The translations under genes were made by a program, and so were the position numbers. Below, piece by piece: positions 18,239-27,167 of a stretch of DNA of 27,167 nt. Origin of the DNA: Tieghemiomyces parasiticus (Eukaryota > Kickxellomycota > Dimargaritomycetes > Dimargaritales > Dimargaritaceae); the NCBI GenBank assembly GCA_027575765.1, contig JANBPT010000648.1, positions 1 through 27,167 of the forward strand. Reading direction: 5' to 3'. The notes below the pieces were generated by a model. It did no database searches. It saw nothing but the letters and a program-made list of their open reading frames with translations, and was not told the origin of the DNA. Within the stretch, counting starts at the first letter, position 1; the number at the start of each line of letters is the position of its first letter.

Positions 18239-19259
18239 GCTGGTAGTGTTAGATTCGGCGCACGGGAAGGGGGATCCGAACGAAGGGCGAAGGAGATTGT
18301 ACGTGAGGGAATTGTGGAGAGCTAGGAACGAAGGTAGCAACGTAGATTCTAATACATCAATAGTTTGGAATGAAGTCGTTGCATCAGTTCGGATGCACAC
18401 ATGCCCCCGCCCCTCCCCCACTTTTCCACGAGAGGTCAAAGGCTGCCTCTACCTTTTGCGACCAAGGCTGATGAAAGCTTCAAACGTCCTGCTGACATCA
18501 AACTCGGTGCACTAGACTTTACTTTTAGCCTATTGAATCCACACATAGACAGAAGCTACATCTTTACTTTATTACTATTATTTGCAAACGAGTTTGCGCC
18601 ATACCGGTGGCGGATATCATGCCACCCGTGTGTAGTATTTGCGTTTCATGAGCCAAGCCGTTTACGTGTGCGTTTGCATTGGTGAACCTATGGCAAAGTA
18701 AGAAATGTCAGCAGAATGGCAGAAGGTCGAGCTTATCAGTACGTTGTCTCAAAGCAGGCTGCAGTTATTTCATCCCTTTCTTAGGTGAGGCTTCTCTGCC
18801 CAGCCATCAATGACATTGACCTAGGCTGGTATGGCAAGTAGCGCCTACCTTGGCACTGTCGGTGCAGCTCGAGGACTTGGCGACATCAATAGCAACAGGC
18901 GCAACGCAGGATCCATTCGTTCTGGCGCAAAATGCGACGACGCATACTGGCTGGCTACAGCCCGTGCAAACAACTCGTTACCCACAACGCACAGTTGGCG
19001 AGTGGGTAGTTCAAAATTCTCATCTCAGTAGGCGCAAAAATAAACATACTGCTATGCGAACACCTCTGCAAAATAAAGTAGATAAACCAATTTACTTTAC
19101 AGCAGGGAAATTGAGGTGCGAGGGCAGCACGTTTGAAGTGGTGCAGGACACTCCGAATCTCAGGTTAGTGACGGCCCCTCACCCTAGCGAGACCGGGGAA
19201 ACTGGGGGAGCGAATTGAACTTGAACGCATCCATTGGCATTCACAAATTTAGCTTCGTA
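18239..19259. other. bL33m 5' leader and CHMP1 3' flank
   Basis: Bases 18239-18440 are the bL33m leader, C/T-rich on the minus strand; the transcription start is not visible. Further right, a + frame open from 18820 to 19218 (no ATG in its first 70 codons) and a 66-codon ATG frame at 18831-19031 overlap each other. Neither resembles a known protein. Bases 19220-19259 are the CHMP1 3' flank. Confidence 0.4.
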
Positions 19260-19868
19260 TTACATATTTCGTAGTCGAGCCAAGCGCTCGTTCAGGTCGT
19301 CGGCTGGGGAAGCCTCGGCTGCAACGGCCTGGCGCGACTCGGGGACGGCTGGGAGGGCATCGGAGGGTACCCCCAATTTCTGGTTAAGTTCGAGACCGTG
19401 TTCCTCGGCGACCTGCTGCATCAGCTGATCGACGTCTTCACGCGGGGTGGTCAGGGCCGTCGTGCTGCTCATGGTTCCTTCCATATACTGAGTCTGGACG
19501 TCGAGGTTCTCAAATTGGCTCTCGAACTTGTCCATGGTCATCGAGATCTTCTCTAGGTTCATGGTATTAAGAGCCTTCTCCATCGACGTGACCACGCCGG
19601 CCATGGACCCCGTGACGGCCCGCATGGTCACGGCGGTCTGCACCCGGCTGGCCACCCCGTCGATGCGTGAGCTGAGGCGTAGGAGATTGAGGGCTTCGTT
19701 CTTCTTGCGAATGGCATTCTCGGCGTGGATGCGCGCGCCTTCCGTGTTGCCCTGCTTGATGGCTAATTTGACCTTGGCCTTTTCCCGGCCCTCGTCCCGG
19801 GTGCACTGCTTAGCCTGTCGCTGCAGTGACTTGGCAGTGAACTTGAGCTGGAAGAGACTCTTGTCCAT
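19260..19868 (-). CDS. DID2: ESCRT-III associated protein CHMP1 / Did2 (Vps46)
   Basis: This protein recruits and regulates the ATPase Vps4 on ESCRT-III filaments during multivesicular-body sorting at endosomes. It has 202 residues (yeast Did2 204) in one exon. The N-terminal half is basic and helical ([20 protein letters not shown], then [13 protein letters not shown]), followed by the conserved [21 protein letters not shown] (50-70). The C-terminal half is acidic. The last helix [13 protein letters not shown] (190-202) is a clear MIM1 motif, which binds the Vps4 MIT domain. The start is ATG at 19868; the frame is open 17 codons further but only to a TTG. Its leader is C/T-rich on the coding strand. 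The Rab gene to the right is divergent, 2.3 kb away. Confidence 0.96.
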   Translation of the reverse strand: MDKSLFQLKFTAKSLQRQAKQCTRDEGREKAKVKLAIKQGNTEGARIHAENAIRKKNEALNLLRLSSRIDGVASRVQTAVTMRAVTGSMAGVVTSMEKALNTMNLEKISMTMDKFESQFENLDVQTQYMEGTMSSTTALTTPREDVDQLMQQVAEEHGLELNQKLGVPSDALPAVPESRQAVAAEASPADDLNERLARLRNM

Positions 19869-22185
19869 GGGGGGCGGATAAGTCACGATAGGAAGGAGAA
19901 TAGGATGGGGCAGCGACAATGAAGATGGACCGCTGAATGGTCGGCGACAATAAGTGTGCTAAAGGGCGAGTAGGAAGGTGGTGATGGCTAGATGTAATGA
20001 GGTGGCGGCGAGGGAAGAAGAGGTTGTGACGATGATGAATAGGGAGCGCTGGAACGATGCAGCAGGTCGAGAATTGCAAGTTACAAATCGTCTTGCTGGA
20101 AGTATCGTGTGCCCTCGAGTGCCAAGAATTGAGCCAGGTGCTGACAGTACACAGTGGACAGAGGTCTCCATAACCACTTTGGGTTGATGCACTCTGCTCG
20201 CAGGTAATAACGGCACCATGGATGACCAGACGATAGAGACTGGCCCGACGGCATCATGGGCCCCACAGCTCCCGCTGGCAGATGGTCCGATACGTTTGGA
20301 AACTTACACAGCACACCAGTGCGACCCTTGACTAGAGATATGGTTATGTGTGTAAAGGTCAAGAAGCCGAGGGTTTGGTTCTTGTTGATTGCGCTGCAGC
20401 TGGCCTCTCTACTACCATCCCGATTTGGTCGGACTTGGAGACAATCGCAGGGCCAACCACCACCTTACCCACCACACCTTGGGGGGTTTTGCGCCTTTAT
20501 TATGAACCAGGTGTTGCAGTGCGCTGCAGTTACTCCGCTACTCCCGCACCCATGGTAGGGCAAGGACGGGGGTGGGGTGCTTAGCATCTCCCGGTATTGG
20601 AGCTGGCGGACCTTCTTCACAACCACATGGCGGCCGACTCAGGCATGCAGCACTGATGTAGGCGGGTGGAAAGTGCGCAGCTCTAACCATTGTGGCGACT
20701 GCGCGTGGTCCGACGGCATTTCGCTGTTTTCTTCGTGCCTCCCCCCCCCCCCCCGCCGATGTAATCGACACCGGAGGGGACTCTATGTTCATATGCAGCA
20801 GACGACGCCACCCCCCTAGTCTAGTACCAGGTGACATTGATATCCGCCCTCCCATGAATGTATATTCTCCTGCCTCCCTGGCTAGATTTCTCGCCCGGAA
20901 CCTCCCCCCCCCTCGCGGTAGCCATCCTCTGACCTCAACAGCCATGGGCGAGAACGCTTCGGGGCCGACTCTGCATTTTCGCCACGTGGATTACTCCAGC
21001 CCACTTGCAGATGGACCCACAAGTGACCGCCGTGAAATGCTCAGGTTGGTATCCAACGCGACTCAACAACGACTTCCTAGCGTTGAAAGACTCGCACACG
21101 AACTTAACCCCGCCCCCCCCCTGTTCTCATGCACACTTTGACCGCGTCTCCTTCCACGTCGTTTCTCAAGGCCCCGCTCCCTAGTTAACTGGCCACCCAT
21201 ACGCGCCGTCTCTCCCTTGTCCGCTTTCTCATTCCCCTTCCACCTTTCGCCAGCATAGATCTCGTACCGACGGTATACTTTTCTGCCTTCTCCGCTACCA
21301 GCCCCATAGCATTCTTCAAGTCCCCGCCGCGCCGACCTTTGACGCTTTCGCCCATTCCCACTGCTTTGCCTTGCGTCCACCTTCCTCGTCCAGCTTGCGC
21401 GCCTGTAGCCACCGTCGTTCCCCTGCTCCTGGACCATACCCGTGCTCCTCCCCGCCCGCATCGCTTACCAGGCCAGCCGACCCAGTAGCCCGCCCAACCG
21501 TCTGTAATTCAGGCCCCGCCATTCCCCTGGTATTTTTGACACTTAACCCCTCTCTACCTACCGCTAAGGCGTGTTATCGTATTGCTCACTCCCCCTAGTT
21601 TGTTATGGTCGGCAAGTGAGGCGAGCCAGCGCGCACCTATCCCCCCCGCTTTTCTTGCCTTCCCCTCATCCACGCCCTTGGTTAGCCCTTACGACCGGTC
21701 AGCACCGCTACCACTATTTGACCCGTCCATTTCTTCTCTACGTACACCCCCTAGCGCGCGTAGCTGTTCTACGCCGATTGAAACGCATCGAGCCCACCGT
21801 CGACACCCCTTAGTATTTCAGCTCTGCGCCATCCCTGGAACTACTGCTAGTTACCCCATTGCCTGCCTTACCTGAAGAGTTTAGCCGTACCCAGTGGCCA
21901 CGCATACACTCGGCTCACGTCCATCCGTCGGTGGACATCTGACCGTCTACGGTCTACTCGCACCTTCCGCTTTACCTCACTGTCTATCCACCCTTTTTCT
22001 TTTTGGTCGCTACGCCTTCCGTGTAACGTTGTGACGCACTCCGCCCTCGCGTCGCCTGGGCCCGTGTTTTTTCACTCGCCCTTCCCACCGCAGCCTAAAG
22101 CTCCTGTGTTTCCGGTCGTCGACGTCCGCACCCACCTGACAACCGCCGCCTCCACTTTCCGTCAGTCCAACGCCGCGCAGCCACC
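19869..22185. other. Divergent intergenic region between CHMP1 (-) and the Rab gene (+)
   Basis: The left 220 bases are G/A-rich on + (CHMP1 leader). From about 21100 to 22185 the + strand is strongly C/T-rich (Rab leader, with ATG context GCCACCATGC). Between them lie unassigned frames: 20348-20584 (+, GTG start) and 20692-21141 (+, containing an ATG at 20943 in fair context, 66 codons from there, starting MGENASGPTLHF). I recognise neither. A C14 run lies within the second. Confidence 0.4.
20741..20754. repeat. Poly-C run of 14
   Basis: An uninterrupted run of 14 C on the + strand. Such runs are prone to length variation and to sequencing error, so any frame crossing it is doubtful. Confidence 0.8.
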
Positions 22186-24401
22186 ATGCCGGCCCACTTT
22201 CTTGAGGCCAAGGTGGTCATCCTTGGCAGCCAGAGTAAGTCAAGCCCGCCTCGAACATTTGGCCGATCGACCGCATCCACTCGCCGCCCAGGTCGGAGGG
22301 TCTTGGACGTGCATGTACTCATGCCCCACCTGACGTGATGTTTACCACCGAGCGCTCCGCCCGCCCGCCCAATACTAGCCTAACACAAACTTCACTTTGT
22401 TGATATCATTCACCTTGTCGCCTCCCTTCCCTGACATGTTTCTCCATCAGGCGTCGGCAAGACGTCGCTGGTTATTCGCTATGTCCAAAAGACCTTCTCC
22501 CCGAACTGTCCCTCCACCATCGGTGCCTCATTTATGGCCACCAAGCTGTAAGTATCATATCCCCCCTACTATTCTACACAATCGTTTGATTCCCGCTGCC
22601 CTCGTGATGGCTTCGCCCGGTTCAGGGAAATGGCGGTGCGGCGCCGTGCTGCCTTCTACTTCCCGTTCCCTCTACCATCGTCGCACCTTTTTCCTGTAGA
22701 TCTCGCTGCTGACTGGCAGTCGTTTTCAGATTTAACGGGGTTCCTCAGGGGCGTGGAAGATGGCCCTATCGGCGGTCACCTGCTATACAGGCTACGCAGG
22801 GTGTGTCTCGGTTCCCACCGTCGACAGCCTGCATCAGTTCTTTCTCTGAGTTACAGATGCAGGATCGCCGTCAGGTGGTTTGCCTCGGGGTCCTGGCTAC
22901 TACCTGACGCCGCCCGCTTCCCTTTCGAAATCGAGAGTGAGGGGAGGGGTGTCAGCTGGCCAATATCTATGGGGAAGGGTGAGCCTGGTGGACCAGGAGC
23001 CGGGGCTGATACTTCCTGTGTGCTGCGAGATTCCCGCTGATTTTGTAGCCCAGGGCCATCTATATTTTCCGACCCATCACTAACTATTTCGCTGCTCCCT
23101 AACCACTCCCTCCGTTAATCCCGCCCGGATGTCACTACCACAGGCTGGTCGATGGATACAAAATTCGGCTACAAATCTGGGACACCGCCGGTCAGGACCG
23201 GTTCCGCCCCATGGTAAATACAGTTACTGACGGGCCAGGGTCGGGCAAAATCCCCTAAACTCCTCCTTTTCCCGGCCGGACCGCATAGTCCACCCAACGT
23301 TACGCTTACTAAACCGCTCCTCCCTAACTCGCATTTACCGTCGCCTGACTGCTCCTCGCCTCTCGCTCCTACATTACCGTTTACGAACCCCAGGCACCCA
23401 TGTACTACCGCGGCGTAAGTTGACTCTACCCGACCGAGGGTTTTTCAACGCCCCGTAGCTAAAAGACGTGCAATATTGTAGTCCTACTCGGAGATTAATC
23501 CCCATCCTGGCTCACCTAATCCCCTCTCGCACGGCCTATTTTCCCTCAATGGCACAATCTTTTCTCCGATAGGCCACCGCCGCCATCCTCGTTTACGATA
23601 TCACCTCCGCCAAATCCTTTGAGGAAATCGATTCGTGGATTAAAGGTAGGTCCTACAAAGATCGACCACACGCCCTTGCCTACCTACTTTGGTCATGAGA
23701 CCTACCCATGACTCAGGCAGTCCACCTCGCCGGGGATACTCACACACACACACACGCCTCCTCCTCCTGCTTCATATTGTGCCCCTGTAGAGCTACGGCG
23801 AACCACATCCGATGATATAGGTAGGTCATGAATCACCGCGCCAGGTGCGTGTGGAATCATAACCATGGTAACCTGGGCTGTCCACAACATCTAGGCCATG
23901 CTTATTTCCCTTCCGGACTGCCGGGTTCTAACCTTTTGATGGCCCCTGCCACCCACCCCTGTCGATCATAACCCCCCCCCCAGTGCTACAAATCGTCGGT
24001 AATAAGTGCGACCTGGAGCACCTCCGCGAAGTATCTACCGAGGAGGCTGAGGCGTATGGAAAGAAACAGCTCGGTCCAGACCACACGCTCTTTGAAGTAT
24101 CAGCCAAAGACGACGAAGGTGGGTTACTCTAAATATGTTATACCCTATTTATCCCTCTTTTCGACCTGATCGCTTTCATCGAAAAATTGTAGCTAACCAA
24201 GCTTCCAGGGTACTCTCTTATATGCCTTTCCCTTTCCACTCCCTCTGTGTAGACGTGGACGAAATGTTTACGCATATTACGCGCCGGATCCTGAATAAGG
24301 CCCAGGAAATCGAGCGGAGGAAGCGTAATAACCCCAACGGCACCGTCCAGCTAGACGCAGAGCACGACAAGGCGCCCATCACAGGTCGGTCCTGCTGTTA
24401 A
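22186..24401 (+). CDS. Rab-family small GTPase, Rab5/Rab22-like, eight exons
   Basis: This is a membrane-traffic GTPase, probably endosomal by its resemblance to the Rab5/21/22 branch. The exons are 22186-22234, 22451-22547, 23144-23213, 23394-23414 (21 nt), 23573-23645, 23791-23820 (30 nt), 23984-24118 and 24253-24401, giving 207 residues with phases that all match. Nucleotide-binding motifs are complete: P-loop GSQSVGKTS (14-22), switch I Thr39 in STIGASF, WDTAGQDRF with Gln66, NKCD (120-123) and SAK (153-155). It ends in Cys206-Cys207, the double-geranylgeranyl site. APMYYRG (73-79) is the 21-nt exon. The 30-nt exon supplies ELRRTTSDDI after SWIK, which every Rab needs before the NKxD strand. 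The start context GCCACCATGC is ideal. The P-loop has Ser at position 15, where many Rabs have Asp. Which Rab subtype it is cannot be settled here. Confidence 0.93.
23741..23755. repeat. Short (CA) repeat inside Rab intron 5
   Basis: Fifteen bases of CA repeat begin directly after a branch-like GGATACT and precede a pyrimidine tract and the TGTAG acceptor of the 30-nt exon. It contains no AG, so it does not interfere with acceptor choice. Confidence 0.7.
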
Positions 24402-27086
24402 GCTGGCAGTCTTGGTTTCTTTTTCGGTGGCCCGAAGGCGCTTTGCATGGTTGCCTATTCGATTTACCTTTATTATTCTGCCCACCGAATTTCTAGCGCG
24501 ATACCTACCGAACGCGATCTACCCTTCCGCCAACTATTTCCTTACCCTCTCTACCCTGTTCCAACGTGCGGCCACTGTATTCTACACGTTTTCATCGGAC
24601 CTATTCACGTCTGTAGCCCACTTCATCTTATTCTTATTAACATTTACTGTCCGCCACGTCCAGCGCGACCGCTTACACTCCATATGTCAACCCGTGGTGC
24701 GCGTACTACAATTGCTGATCATAGCGGACAAATCGGTCACGGTGGAATTAAAGGGGATATTCATATACGTATTTTTAGGACGGGCTATTGTCGTTTACCA
24801 TGTACTAACGGGTAAGTGGATTAACAAAATGCGTTCTAATAGTTTCGTGGGCACTTAGGCTTTAACGGTTGAGTCCCAGCGTACAGCCGTTGTGTAAGCG
24901 CTCTAAAAGTTGCGCAGTTTTTGTAATCTGGAAAAGTTAATTTATACTAGGACCTGTCGATGTGGTAGCGGAGAAGCATCCCTAAGTAGCCACCCGTCAT
25001 TAGCGCACTAAACGCAATCCACCAACACTCCCGCCTCAACAGTCGAGCGACAGGCCACCAATTTCATCTCCGCCGCTACCTCCACCAACGCCAAGCTTTA
25101 CTTTCTTCTTTACTTGGCATCAGGCTATACCACCCACCCGCCATTATCCACCCCTATTCATCTCACGTTCTAAGCTCATCTTTACCTAACTTGCGACGAG
25201 GCGAACGCCAACTGCCTCCCCACCTTTCACCATACCAACTATGACTCAAGATAGAGTCTCGCCAGCTATATAAGCCTACAAAAAGATCACCTTAATAAAC
25301 ACCACTGTTATCTTCTATACTTTATTTCTGTACCGATCATCCCTGGGTTCCTATCTACCACAGGTACAACTCTGGCTAGGTGGACCTTACCATCGATAGC
25401 GGTCGGGGGCGTGGGGGGTGACTGGTGACTGCCACGGTGTGCATCTTGGCTGCCAAAACCATAAATCTATATTACGTAGCGAGTTCATTCTAGTCAGATT
25501 TAAAAACGGGATATACATTCACCTAGATGAGTCGTGAAATGCTCCGCTTTTCGGGAGTCCGTGACTACCACCGGGGTGGTAAGCATCTTACCGTACTGCT
25601 GCCGTTTGACTTCCTTGAGCAACCTCAAGTCCTAGGTACCTGGGTCAGGACTACAGGGAGGGGCTGGAGGGAGCTGAGCTCTGGAATCGGCAATGTCGGC
25701 ATGGGTAGCCGCAGCACTAAGTGGTGGCGCATTATCGTGGTTGAACCAGGGGGGGAGGCGACAGGCCAAACTTCTGCATGCCGTCGCCCAGGCCTGAAGC
25801 ACGGGCTCCAGCTGGCACTCTAAGCGGTAGATGGTGATGACCTTACCGCACGAAGGACTTGATAGTGAGATAGGCTCCGTCGGGACACATCATAACTGTC
25901 AGCATAAACCTGGGTACGGCGCAGCCCTGGCGGGTCTGGGTTGGGGCAAGACCACCTTTAGGGCACCACCCCCGCCGATATAATCCGGCGGGTGAATCCT
26001 AACGATGCACCCAAGTATCGTCACCTGGTGGCAGTAGAGCCCAGCAGGTCCTTACTGCGCCCTTCAAACGTCTCAGAGAAACCATGGGATAAACGCACCT
26101 GCGGGTGGCGCTGGTTCCCGGTGACATTGGGAGGGACCCAGCAGTTGGGATGGAAGCACAACTCCAGCTACTGGCGCAGATCGCTGTACATGGCACTAGG
26201 GGAAGAGCGACAGGCATAGACCAGCTGCTTGGCAGTTCATCGGGGGTCTTCCCTTATCAGCCTCAGGGCCCATGCCCCAGTTAAGCTCGCCAATGTCGGT
26301 TGATGGGGGAACTCGCCCCTGTCCATCTTACATGCAGCAGTGCCCATTAGAAAAGCGAGCTAGTCACTTGCGGACGGTTTCACGATAAGGGGCCGCCAAA
26401 CCCAGCTTGGTGGTCAGTTCCGACAGCATAAAACCTGCCTTGCGGTCGTTGCAATAACCATGACTAATGGGGACTCACACACCATGGTTGGCAAATGCAG
26501 TGGGCGCAGGAAAGGTGGATTTATAAGTCGACATGAGAGAGCTAGAGCGCTAGGCTCTGAAGGGGGGAATAGATAGACTCTTAAATGGTTCATACCGTTC
26601 GGTTCTTCATACTCGAGAATTCAATGTGTTTTTGGTTGTGCCGAGGCTTGAGACCTCAAGCAACGCCCAACGCAAACATTTTGAAGCATCTTTATTGCCC
26701 GAACATGGTGTATGGCATGGGCGCCTGATTAGTAATAGAGCACTAGGGCTGAACCCACTTCCAAAAGGCCGACTCATCCATTTAGTTATACGCAATAGGC
26801 TGTCTTTTGCACCACAGGTGGCACTCTGTGCCTACTATTGCCACTCATTACTTGGCATGGGCATCAAATCGGGCTGGAGTTCTGTATGTCGTTTTTTCAA
26901 CCTCTGCTAAACCCAGAGCTGCCTAAGTATCGTATGGATGGGCCAGGGGTTTATTCAATGGGCTCTTGAACCAAGACTGTGATGATTATTCAGAGATAAA
27001 AACGACCAGAGTTGATCCCAGGGGGGAAGGGGAGGAACAGACCTAGGCCTTGTAAATACGGGAAGTGTGTCCTGGGCCATACTCTG
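24402..27086. other. 2.7 kb gene-poor stretch right of the Rab gene
   Basis: The first part is the Rab 3' flank; a hydrophobic 148-codon frame there (24412-24858) begins with TTG and I take it as chance. Bases 25020-25330 are C/T-rich with A-rich patches. From 25520 to 26590 G+C rises and coding-like traces appear on the minus strand (separate entry), with a 98-codon ATG frame on + at 25527-25823 (starts MSREMLRFSGVRD). A + frame open from 26554 to 26910 lacks an early ATG. None resembles a known family. Confidence 0.35.
25520..26590 (-). pseudogene. Possible decayed coding sequence, unidentified
   Basis: Read on the minus strand, several pieces look coding-like but are broken by stops and a frame change. 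From about 26590 to 26240 one frame contains RKAGFMLSELTTKLGLAAPY and then DIGELNWGMGPEADKG, interrupted by TGA, TGA and TAA. From about 26290 to 25520 another frame contains AKQLVYACRSSP, LELCFHPNCWVPPNVTG and TQVYADSYDVSRRSLSHYQ, interrupted about seven times. The stops are about half to two-thirds as frequent as chance predicts, which is weak evidence. Any C-to-T change of CGA, CAG or CAA makes a stop, so their type proves nothing. No family was recognised. It could be a transposon relic, a dead gene or chance. Confidence 0.13.
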
Positions 27087-27167
27087 TTAATTGAGGGCAA
27101 ACACCTTGTCCTTGGCGCGGAAGTCCTTGTTCTTGGCGTTCTGGAAGGCCAGCTTCTGCTTGGCGAG
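27012..27167 (-). repeat. Inverted repeat, right arm (gene 3' end plus 3' UTR)
   Basis: This is the partner of the left arm at 1-134, in opposite orientation. It contains the last 81 coding bases of the right-hand copy and about 75 bases after its stop. The 3' UTR part retains TATTTACAAGGCCT and, at its inner limit, GGATCAAC (minus strand). Confidence 0.75.
27087..27167 (-). CDS. 3' end of an unidentified protein gene (right copy)
   Basis: The last 26 codons and TAA stop of a gene running in from the right edge; the tail reads LAKQKLAFQNAKNK then DFRAKDKVFALN. It is rich in Lys, Ala and Gln, likely a helical end. The final 17 codons match the left-edge gene with two residue changes. I could not assign a family. 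Confidence 0.65.
   Translation of the reverse strand, partial: LAKQKLAFQNAKNKDFRAKDKVFALN

Noticed and set aside
17915..18439. 174-codon minus frame running into bL33m
   Set aside because: Only the last 45 residues are bL33-like. The rest comes from reading through intron 1 and the leader; removing the introns gives a complete 56-residue bL33m.
23646..23983. A single intron between the SWIK and VLQIVGNK parts of the Rab
   Set aside because: It would splice in frame but omit about ten residues present in all Rabs. The 30-nt exon at 23791-23820 with proper AG and GTAGGT borders supplies them.
24412..24858. 148-codon hydrophobic + frame after the Rab gene
   Set aside because: TTG start eleven bases after the Rab stop; Phe/Leu/Ile-rich because the DNA is T-rich. 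Best explained as Rab 3' UTR.
1..27167. tRNA, rRNA, snRNA or CRISPR
   Set aside because: I looked for the tRNA B-box (GGTTCRANNCC) on both strands, for strong snRNA motifs and for regular direct repeats, and found none convincing. A tRNAscan-SE and Infernal run would settle this.

Overview
The window looks like nuclear DNA of a fungus. The evidence is a fungal-type set of housekeeping genes: a bifunctional glycogen debranching enzyme of yeast length, homoserine O-acetyltransferase, a Gcs1-type Arf GAP ending in WDDF, and a Rsm25-type mitoribosomal protein. Introns are short spliceosomal GT..AG introns with CTAAC / TACTAAC-like branch sites. Genes are G+C-rich at third codon positions, and only about 36% of the window is recognisable coding sequence. 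I suspect an early-diverging, intron-tolerant lineage, but the sequence alone does not settle this. No prokaryotic, viral or CRISPR features were seen.

Layout, left to right. 1-55 (+) is the 3' end of an unidentified gene. 1662-2618 (-) is mitoribosomal mS23/Rsm25. 3169-7782 (-) is the intronless glycogen debranching enzyme (GDB1). 10586-11944 (-) is an Arf GTPase-activating protein (GCS1 type). 13642-15409 (+) is homoserine O-acetyltransferase (MET2, three exons). 17660-18238 (-) is mitoribosomal bL33m, three exons, with a start codon split by an intron. 19260-19868 (-) is the ESCRT-III protein CHMP1/Did2. 22186-24401 (+) is a Rab5-family-like GTPase in eight exons, two of them of 21 and 30 nt. 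27087-27167 (-) is the 3' end of a second copy of the gene at the left edge.

The two edges are an inverted pair: 52 of 55 coding bases are identical and the similarity continues, weaker, into the 3' UTRs. The window may be a whole contig broken at near-identical paralogues. The long gene-poor stretches between the housekeeping genes hold only unrecognised open frames, short homopolymer or dinucleotide tracts, and faint coding-like traces.

The genes do not form a pathway. They are independent housekeeping genes: mitochondrial translation (two), glycogen breakdown, methionine synthesis, and membrane traffic (three: Arf GAP, ESCRT-III, Rab). Every gene shares a C/T-rich leader on its own coding strand just before the ATG. 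Intron 3' ends almost always use the first AG after a plausible branch site, which supports the spliced models. I did not find a convincing new biological system. The most unusual items are the split initiator codon, the microexons, and the inverted terminal paralogues.
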